Positions 59,160 to 64,000 of a stretch of 64,000 nt of DNA are shown here, in pieces; position 1 is the stretch's first letter, and each line of letters starts with the position of its first letter. A program made the translations under genes and the position numbers. The DNA is taken from contig JAIYCB010000019.1 of the NCBI GenBank assembly GCA_027488215.1, forward strand, positions 1 to 64,000, written 5' to 3'. This DNA comes from Comamonadaceae bacterium (GTDB taxonomy: Bacteria > Pseudomonadota > Gammaproteobacteria > Burkholderiales > Burkholderiaceae_C). Under the pieces are notes generated by a model. The model worked only from the letters and a program-made list of their open reading frames with translations, was not told the DNA's origin and did no database searches.

Positions 59160-59833
59160 GCAGGCACGGCCTCCAAATAGGACTCCCACGCGTCCACACT
59201 CACCTGGTGCCCGGCTTCGGCCTGTGGCCCCCACAGCTCGGAGCCGTCAAACACCACGGTGTAGAGGTGCTCAGCGGTGCCTTCAAAAGGCGGCAGCATC
59301 TTGTTGACATGCTGGTCGGGCAAAACATGGCTGCCATGGTGCAGCACCACGGTGCCCACATGGCCGCGCACATAGCGCGGCAAGCGGGTGTGGCCTTGGG
59401 GATTCAGGTTCAGTGCCCGCACGCGCTGGCCCACGGCAAAGCGGGGCGCTTGGGTGTTGGGGCGATCAGCCGGGCTGCCTTTGGCCAGCGCCGCGTCCAC
59501 CTCGGCGGCTTGGAGCACCCGCACGCCCGCCACGGGCGGCGTGATGGGCTGGCCCTGGGTCAGTTCCTGCTCGGTGATCAGGCCACGCTCGATCAACAGC
59601 TTTTGCAGCGCCTTGATCCAGATGGCGTAGTAAGGGCCTTGCACATAGTCCAGCGGGGGCAAGGATTCACGGGCCGAGCGGGCCAAGTCGATGTTCCACA
59701 GGCCGCTGGCGCCCATGGCCACCGTCACACCCAAGGCGCGGCGCTCCCACTCGCCATGAAACAGCGGCTCGTGGGCTTCTATTTGAACCGGGCCATAGCC
59801 TTGCAGGCCGCCCATGTCGTGCAGGCCGTTCAT
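59156..59833 (-). CDS. nthB: Nitrile hydratase subunit beta
   Basis: The beta subunit forms the active dimer with alpha and hydrates nitriles to amides. The 225-residue product starts [16 protein letters not shown] (family start), contains [16 protein letters not shown] and [17 protein letters not shown], and ends with the SH3-like barrel ([26 protein letters not shown], stated as two parts). The conserved arginines near the alpha active site are present in these segments. Both ends overlap the neighbouring genes by 3 to 4 bp, so the operon is tightly coupled. Confidence 0.95.
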   Translation of the reverse strand: MNGLHDMGGLQGYGPVQIEAHEPLFHGEWERRALGVTVAMGASGLWNIDLARSARESLPPLDYVQGPYYAIWIKALQKLLIERGLITEQELTQGQPITPPVAGVRVLQAAEVDAALAKGSPADRPNTQAPRFAVGQRVRALNLNPQGHTRLPRYVRGHVGTVVLHHGSHVLPDQHVNKMLPPFEGTAEHLYTVVFDGSELWGPQAEAGHQVSVDAWESYLEAVPA

Positions 59834-60501
59834 GGGGTCACCTGAGGGTTCAAGGCCAGGCCGGTGCCGATCATGGCGTCGCGGGTGACCAGAGTAGCCA
59901 GTTGTTCTTCGCTCCAACCCTCGGTGCCTGCGGGTCGCTCGGGCAATACCAAATAACGCACTTCAGCGGTGGAGTCCCAGACGCGGATGTTTTGGCCCGA
60001 AGGCAGGGTAACGCCGAAATCGGCCAGCAAGGCGCGCGGTTCGATCACAGCTCGGGATCGGTAGGCGGCGCTTTTGTACCAAACCGGGGGCAAGCCCAGC
60101 ACCGGCCAGGGGTAGCAGCTGCACAGGGTGCAGACCACCATGTTGTGGGTGTCGGGGGTGTTGGGCACGGCCACCATGTGCTCACCCTGGCGGCCGGTGT
60201 AGTCCATCGAGGCGATGGCGGCGGTCGCGTCTTGCAGCAGCCAGTCCCGAAAAGCCGGGTCGACCCAGGCGCGGGCCACCACTTTGGCGCCGTTGTGCGG
60301 GCCCACATGCACTTCGTAGGTTTCGATGATGCGGTCCACAGCGGCGGGGTCGAGGTAGCCTTTTTGGGTCAGCAGGGTTTCCAGCGCACGCACCCGCAGG
60401 TCCATCTCGCCCAAGGTGCTGTTCGCGTGGTCGTGGTCGTGGTCGTGGTGGTGGGCATGGCCCCCCTGCGGGCTGGAGGGGTGGTCGGATGCAGCGGTCA
60501 T
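59830..60501 (-). CDS. nthA: Nitrile hydratase subunit alpha, cobalt type, His-rich N-terminus
   Basis: The 223-residue alpha subunit holds the active metal. The motif VCTLCSC (Cys124, Cys127, Ser128, Cys129) with Thr at 125 marks the cobalt type, and the iron type has Ser there. The following [10 protein letters not shown] and the [17 protein letters not shown] end are typical. The first 25 residues carry an added His/Asp cluster (seven His between 15 and 25), which is not needed in the core fold and may help capture cobalt. The ATG at 60501 begins the gene; it is divergent from yajC. No amidase is nearby. Confidence 0.95.
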   Translation of the reverse strand: MTAASDHPSSPQGGHAHHHDHDHDHANSTLGEMDLRVRALETLLTQKGYLDPAAVDRIIETYEVHVGPHNGAKVVARAWVDPAFRDWLLQDATAAIASMDYTGRQGEHMVAVPNTPDTHNMVVCTLCSCYPWPVLGLPPVWYKSAAYRSRAVIEPRALLADFGVTLPSGQNIRVWDSTAEVRYLVLPERPAGTEGWSEEQLATLVTRDAMIGTGLALNPQVTP

Positions 60502-60627
60502 GGCGGTCTCCTGTGGGGCGGCAGGGCTTTTAAGGACGATCATAGCGCCGCATACAATGGCGGCTTCGCCCGCAGGACGCCCAAGCGTCACCCGCACAAC
60601 CCGAATTTGACTTTCAGTGGAGTTCAC

Positions 60628-60960
60628 ATGTTCATTTCTTCTGCTTTTGCCCAAACCGCTCCTGCCGCTGCCTCTGGTGGCGACATGCAGTCCACCCTGA
60701 TGAGCATGCTGCCGCTGTTGCTGATGTTTGCAGTGCTTTACTTCGTCATGATCCGCCCCCAAATGAAAAAGCAAAAAGAGCACCGCGCCATGATCGACGC
60801 GCTGACCAAGGGCGATGAAGTCGTGACCGCTGGCGGTTTTGTGGGCAAAGTCAGCAAGCTGGGCGATGCCTACGTGGGCATTGAGTTGGCCACCGGTGTG
60901 GAAGTCCAGATGCAACGCAGCGCTGTGATTCAGGTGTTGCCCAAAGGCACCATGAAGTAA
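60628..60960 (+). CDS. yajC: Preprotein translocase subunit YajC
   Basis: This 110-residue accessory subunit of the SecDF-YajC complex has a single membrane helix (about 25-47, [17 protein letters not shown]) and a conserved cytosolic part ([27 protein letters not shown]). The start at 60628 ([12 protein letters not shown]) gives the usual length. A TACAAT -10-like box at 60553-60558 may be its promoter; the -35 is poor. It is divergent from the nitrile hydratase operon. In related genomes tgt usually precedes yajC; here that place is taken by nitrile hydratase genes on the other strand. Confidence 0.95.
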   Translation: MFISSAFAQTAPAAASGGDMQSTLMSMLPLLLMFAVLYFVMIRPQMKKQKEHRAMIDALTKGDEVVTAGGFVGKVSKLGDAYVGIELATGVEVQMQRSAVIQVLPKGTMK

Positions 60961-61029
60961 CTCTTCCAGGCTTTGTCCATGGGGCTTTGGTTCTGAGGCC
61001 CCCGATTTATCTTCTTTACGCGAGTCTTT

Positions 61030-62910
61030 ATGAACCGTTATCCGGTCTGGAAGTACGTGATGCTCGTCGTCGCGTTTCTGCTGGGGGTGATTTACACCCT
61101 GCCCAATTTCTTTGGTGAGGCCCCTGCGGTTCAGGTGTCCTCGGCCAAAGCCACCATCAAGGTGGACACGTCCACGCTGCAAAAGGTCGAAGACGCGCTC
61201 AAAACATCCGGCAACACGCCCCAAAACCTGGTGCTCGAAGGCACTTCGATTCGCGCTCGCTTCGAAAATACGGACCAGCAACTCAAGGCCAAGGATGCCA
61301 TTCAGAAGGCCCTGATTCCGGATCCCGCCGATCCCCAATTCGTGGTGGCTTTGAATTTGGTCTCGCGCTCACCCGCCTGGCTGACGGCCTTGCACGCTTC
61401 GCCCATGTACCTGGGCCTGGATTTGCGCGGTGGTGTTCACTTCATGATGCAGGTGGACATGCAGGCCGCCTTGACCCAGCGGCTGGAATCCCTGACCGGG
61501 GACTTGCGCACAACGATGCGCGAAAAAGACATCCGCCATGGCGGAATTGCCCGCAATGGCCAGAACATCGAAATCCGCCTGCGTGACGGGCAGCAACAAG
61601 ATGTTGTCAGGCGGTTGGTCACCGAGCAGTTTGCCGACCTTCAATCGCGCGAAGTGAACAATGGCACCGACTTCATCCTGCTGGTGAGCATCAAACCCGA
61701 AGCTTCACGCAAGGTTCAAGACCAGGCGCTCAAACAAAACATCACCACGCTGCACAACCGAATCAACGAACTCGGCGTGGCCGAGCCGGTGATTCAACAG
61801 CAGGGCCTGGACCGCATTGTGGTGCAGCTGCCTGGTGTTCAAGACACGGCCAAGGCCAAAGACATTTTGGGCCGCACCGCCACACTGGAAGTGCGCATGG
61901 TGGACGAGAGCACCGAAGCGCGTGCGGCTGAACAAGCCGGCGGCATGGTGCCCTTCGGCACAGAGCGGTATTTGGAGCGCGATGGCCGCCCCTTGATCGT
62001 CAAGAAACAAGTGGTGCTCACGGGCGACAACTTGACCGATGCCCAGCCTGGTTTTGACAGTCAGACCCAAGAGCCGGTGGTGAACCTGACACTGGACTCC
62101 AAAGGCGCCCGGATCTTCAAGGACGTGACGCGTGACAACGTGGGCAAGCGCATGGCCATCATCTTGTTCGAAAAGGGCAAAGGCGAAGTGGTCACAGCCC
62201 CGGTGATTCGGGCCGAAATTGGCGGTGGCCGTGTGCAGATTTCGGGCCGCATGACCACCGTCGAAGCCAACGACACGGCGCTGCTGCTGCGCGCAGGTTC
62301 ATTGGCCGCGCCGATGGAGATCATCGAAGAGCGCACCATAGGTCCGAGCCTGGGTGCCGAAAATATCGCCAAGGGTTTCAACAGCGTGATCTGGGGATTC
62401 GTCGTGATCGTGGCCTTCATGGCCATTTATTACGCCATGTTCGGCTTGTTCTCCGGCATCGCTTTGGGTGTCAACCTCCTGTTTCTGGTAGCCATTTTGT
62501 CGATGCTGCAAGCCACCTTGACACTGCCCGGTATGGCCGCGATGGCGCTCGCTTTGGGTATGGCGATCGACTCGAACGTGCTGATCAACGAGCGCGTGCG
62601 TGAGGAGCTGCGCAATGGGGTTAGCCCGCAAGCGGCCATCCACGCTGGCTACGACCGCGCCTGGGCCACGATTTTGGACTCCAACATCACCACGCTGATT
62701 GCCGGTATCGCACTGCTGGCCTTTGGCTCCGGGCCGGTGCGCGGCTTTGCGGTGGTTCACACGATTGGTATTTTGACGAGCATGTTCTCGGCTGTGTTCT
62801 TCTCACGTGGCCTGGTCAACCTCTGGTATGGCGGCAAAAAGAAACTCAAATCGGTGTCGATCGGCACCGTCTGGCGGCCCGAGGCTGACACTGCGGTGAA
62901 AGCCGACTAA
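61030..62910 (+). CDS. secD: Protein translocase subunit SecD
   Basis: SecD uses proton flow to pull proteins through SecYEG from the periplasmic side. The 626-residue protein has an N-terminal membrane helix (10-27), the P1 periplasmic domain ([16 protein letters not shown] at its base), the conserved VQLPGVQD segment, and a C-terminal RND-type bundle of five helices with [16 protein letters not shown] and [20 protein letters not shown]. The sequence is complete and intact. It lies 69 bp after yajC and 12 bp before secF. Confidence 0.97.
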   Translation: MNRYPVWKYVMLVVAFLLGVIYTLPNFFGEAPAVQVSSAKATIKVDTSTLQKVEDALKTSGNTPQNLVLEGTSIRARFENTDQQLKAKDAIQKALIPDPADPQFVVALNLVSRSPAWLTALHASPMYLGLDLRGGVHFMMQVDMQAALTQRLESLTGDLRTTMREKDIRHGGIARNGQNIEIRLRDGQQQDVVRRLVTEQFADLQSREVNNGTDFILLVSIKPEASRKVQDQALKQNITTLHNRINELGVAEPVIQQQGLDRIVVQLPGVQDTAKAKDILGRTATLEVRMVDESTEARAAEQAGGMVPFGTERYLERDGRPLIVKKQVVLTGDNLTDAQPGFDSQTQEPVVNLTLDSKGARIFKDVTRDNVGKRMAIILFEKGKGEVVTAPVIRAEIGGGRVQISGRMTTVEANDTALLLRAGSLAAPMEIIEERTIGPSLGAENIAKGFNSVIWGFVVIVAFMAIYYAMFGLFSGIALGVNLLFLVAILSMLQATLTLPGMAAMALALGMAIDSNVLINERVREELRNGVSPQAAIHAGYDRAWATILDSNITTLIAGIALLAFGSGPVRGFAVVHTIGILTSMFSAVFFSRGLVNLWYGGKKKLKSVSIGTVWRPEADTAVKAD

Positions 62911-62922
62911 GGGGAAAAGACC

Positions 62923-63873
62923 ATGGAATTGTTCAAAATCAGAAAAGACATCCCGTTCATGCGCCATGCGCTGGTGCTCAACGTGGTGTCCTTCATCACT
63001 TTTGCGATGGCGGTGTTTTTCTTGATCAGCCGTGGCTTGCACCTGTCGGTGGAGTTCACGGGTGGCACCCTGATGGAGGTGAGCTACAGCCAACCCGCCG
63101 ACCTGCAAAAGGTGCGCGGCACGGTGGCCTCACTCGGTTATGGCGAAGTGTTTGTGCAGAACTTTGGGTCTGCACGCGATGTGATGATCCGGCTGCCCGC
63201 ACAAAAAGGCGTGAGCTCGGCCCAGCAAAGCGAAAAAGTGTTGTCGGCGCTCAAAGCCAATGACCCGGATATCACACTGCGTCGCACCGAGTTTGTCGGC
63301 CCGCAAGTGGGTGACGAACTGGTAGAAGACGGGCTGATGGCGCTGGCCTTTGTGGTCATCGGCATCATGATTTACTTGGCCATCCGCTTCGAGTGGAAGT
63401 TTGCCGTCTCGGCCATCATCGCCAACTTGCACGACGTGGTCATCATTTTGGGGTTTTTCGCGTTCTTCCAGTGGGAGTTTTCGCTGGCGGTGCTGGCCGC
63501 GGTGCTGGCGGTGCTGGGCTATTCGGTCAACGAATCGGTGGTGATTTTTGACCGGATTCGCGAGAACTTCCGGCGCTATCGCAAGATGAACACGGTCGAG
63601 ATCATCGACAACGCGATCACCTCCACCATCAGCCGCACCATCATCACCCACGGCTCGACCCAGATCATGGTCTTGTCCATGCTGCTGTTCGGCGGCGAGA
63701 CCCTGCACTACTTCGCCATGGCGCTGACGATTGGCATTTGCTTTGGCATTTACTCGTCCGTTTTCGTGGCTGCAGCCATTGCCATGTGGCTGGGTATCCA
63801 GCGCGAAGACCTGATCAAGCCGGTCAAAAAAGACAACGACCCCAACGACGAGAACTCGGGCGCGGTGGTTTGA
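62923..63873 (+). CDS. secF: Protein translocase subunit SecF
   Basis: SecF pairs with SecD. The 316-residue protein starts MELFKIRKDIPFMRHALVLN, has the periplasmic domain with LSVEFTGGTLMEVSY and a C-terminal six-helix bundle with YSVNESVVIFDRIRENFRRY and STTLTT-like segments (here SRTIITHGSTQIMVLSMLLFGG, given in parts). It is the end of the yajC-secDF operon. A convergent gene ends just 6 bp after its stop. Confidence 0.97.
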   Translation: MELFKIRKDIPFMRHALVLNVVSFITFAMAVFFLISRGLHLSVEFTGGTLMEVSYSQPADLQKVRGTVASLGYGEVFVQNFGSARDVMIRLPAQKGVSSAQQSEKVLSALKANDPDITLRRTEFVGPQVGDELVEDGLMALAFVVIGIMIYLAIRFEWKFAVSAIIANLHDVVIILGFFAFFQWEFSLAVLAAVLAVLGYSVNESVVIFDRIRENFRRYRKMNTVEIIDNAITSTISRTIITHGSTQIMVLSMLLFGGETLHYFAMALTIGICFGIYSSVFVAAAIAMWLGIQREDLIKPVKKDNDPNDENSGAVV

Positions 63874-63879
63874 GTTCGG

Positions 63880-64000
63880 TCAGGGCTTGAGGTCCAGCGA
63901 CACCTGCGCATCGGCTGCTGCCTTGGCCCAGCGCCGGTTCTCGGCTGCACGTTCGGCATAGCGATTGAAACGCCAGGAGCTGCCCTCCATGGTGATGCGA
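63880..64000 (-). CDS. Unidentified gene, C-terminal end (partial)
   Basis: An open frame on the minus strand enters from beyond the right edge and stops at 63880-63882. The 40 visible codons end in SWRFNRYAERAAENRRWAKA and then a segment finishing SLDLKP. The composition looks coding and it abuts the convergent secF, but I do not recognise the family. Confidence 0.55.
   Translation of the reverse strand, partial: RITMEGSSWRFNRYAERAAENRRWAKAAADAQVSLDLKP

Noticed and set aside
58782-60501. Thiocyanate hydrolase instead of nitrile hydratase
   Set aside because: The alpha and beta subunits are separate and full length with the standard accessory protein, and the beta start (MNGLHDMGG) is typical of nitrile hydratase. 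Without alignment I cannot exclude it fully, but it is less likely.

Overview
The window is about 64 kb of GC-rich, gene-dense chromosome from a betaproteobacterium. It is most likely a member of the Comamonadaceae (Burkholderiales); a freshwater relative of Limnohabitans or Rhodoferax is my guess, made from gene content without any database search. Supporting features are three Bug/TctC-type tripartite tricarboxylate receptors, a TctDE/TctCBA locus, a Burkholderiales-type porin, a phasin (polyhydroxyalkanoate granules), the recG-oxyR pair, a COQ7-type ubiquinone hydroxylase and a type II secretion cluster in the order C | G-H-I-J-K-L-M-N-D-E-x-F. I saw no rRNA, tRNA, phage, plasmid or CRISPR features.

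Layout. 1-1899: the end of groL with its terminator, then a His-rich metal-handling pair (a CzcI/DUF2946-like protein and a membrane-cupredoxin fusion). 1900-7142: a sugar-phosphate island with pgi and tal on the minus strand facing away from zwf and the RpiR-type regulator hexR; a palindrome in the tal/zwf gap may be the HexR operator. 7167-13447: tctDE two-component genes divergent from tctCBA, then a second Bug receptor. 13594-21930: a minus-strand peptide ABC operon with two paralogous binding proteins and an M20 amidohydrolase. 22043-28295: a DUF3047 lipoprotein, a third Bug receptor, a porin, coq7, an OsmC protein, a candidate small RNA and ilvA. 28317-40175: the type II secretion cluster, with an OmpV/MipA-like outer membrane gene inserted between gspE and gspF. 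40213-45248: a 5'-nucleotidase, a three-gene ABC/DUF3299 cluster probably for metal handling, and a DMT exporter. 45344-50027: a periplasmic coiled-coil protein with an Ala/Pro/Thr tail, a crotonase-family protein lacking the usual catalytic glutamates, a phasin, an esterase and a membrane-anchored unknown. 50127-57931: a stand-alone homodimeric pyruvate dehydrogenase E1 divergent from an Lrp-type regulator, an exonuclease, a phosphoesterase, recG and oxyR. 57892-64000: an RhtA-like exporter, a cobalt-type nitrile hydratase operon (alpha, beta, accessory), yajC-secD-secF and the end of an unidentified minus-strand gene.

The most unusual non-coding structure is a family of palindromic repeats with the core GTCATYGCGAG. 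At three intergenic loci (6039-6264, 41139-41292, 44052-44241) it is expanded into tandem arrays of different period (27, 42 and 26 bp), and a degenerate solitary copy lies at 3453-3506. I found no clearly new multi-gene defence or mobile system. The best candidates for undescribed biology are these arrays, the cupredoxin fusion, the orphan E1/Lrp pair and a possible small RNA ahead of ilvA.
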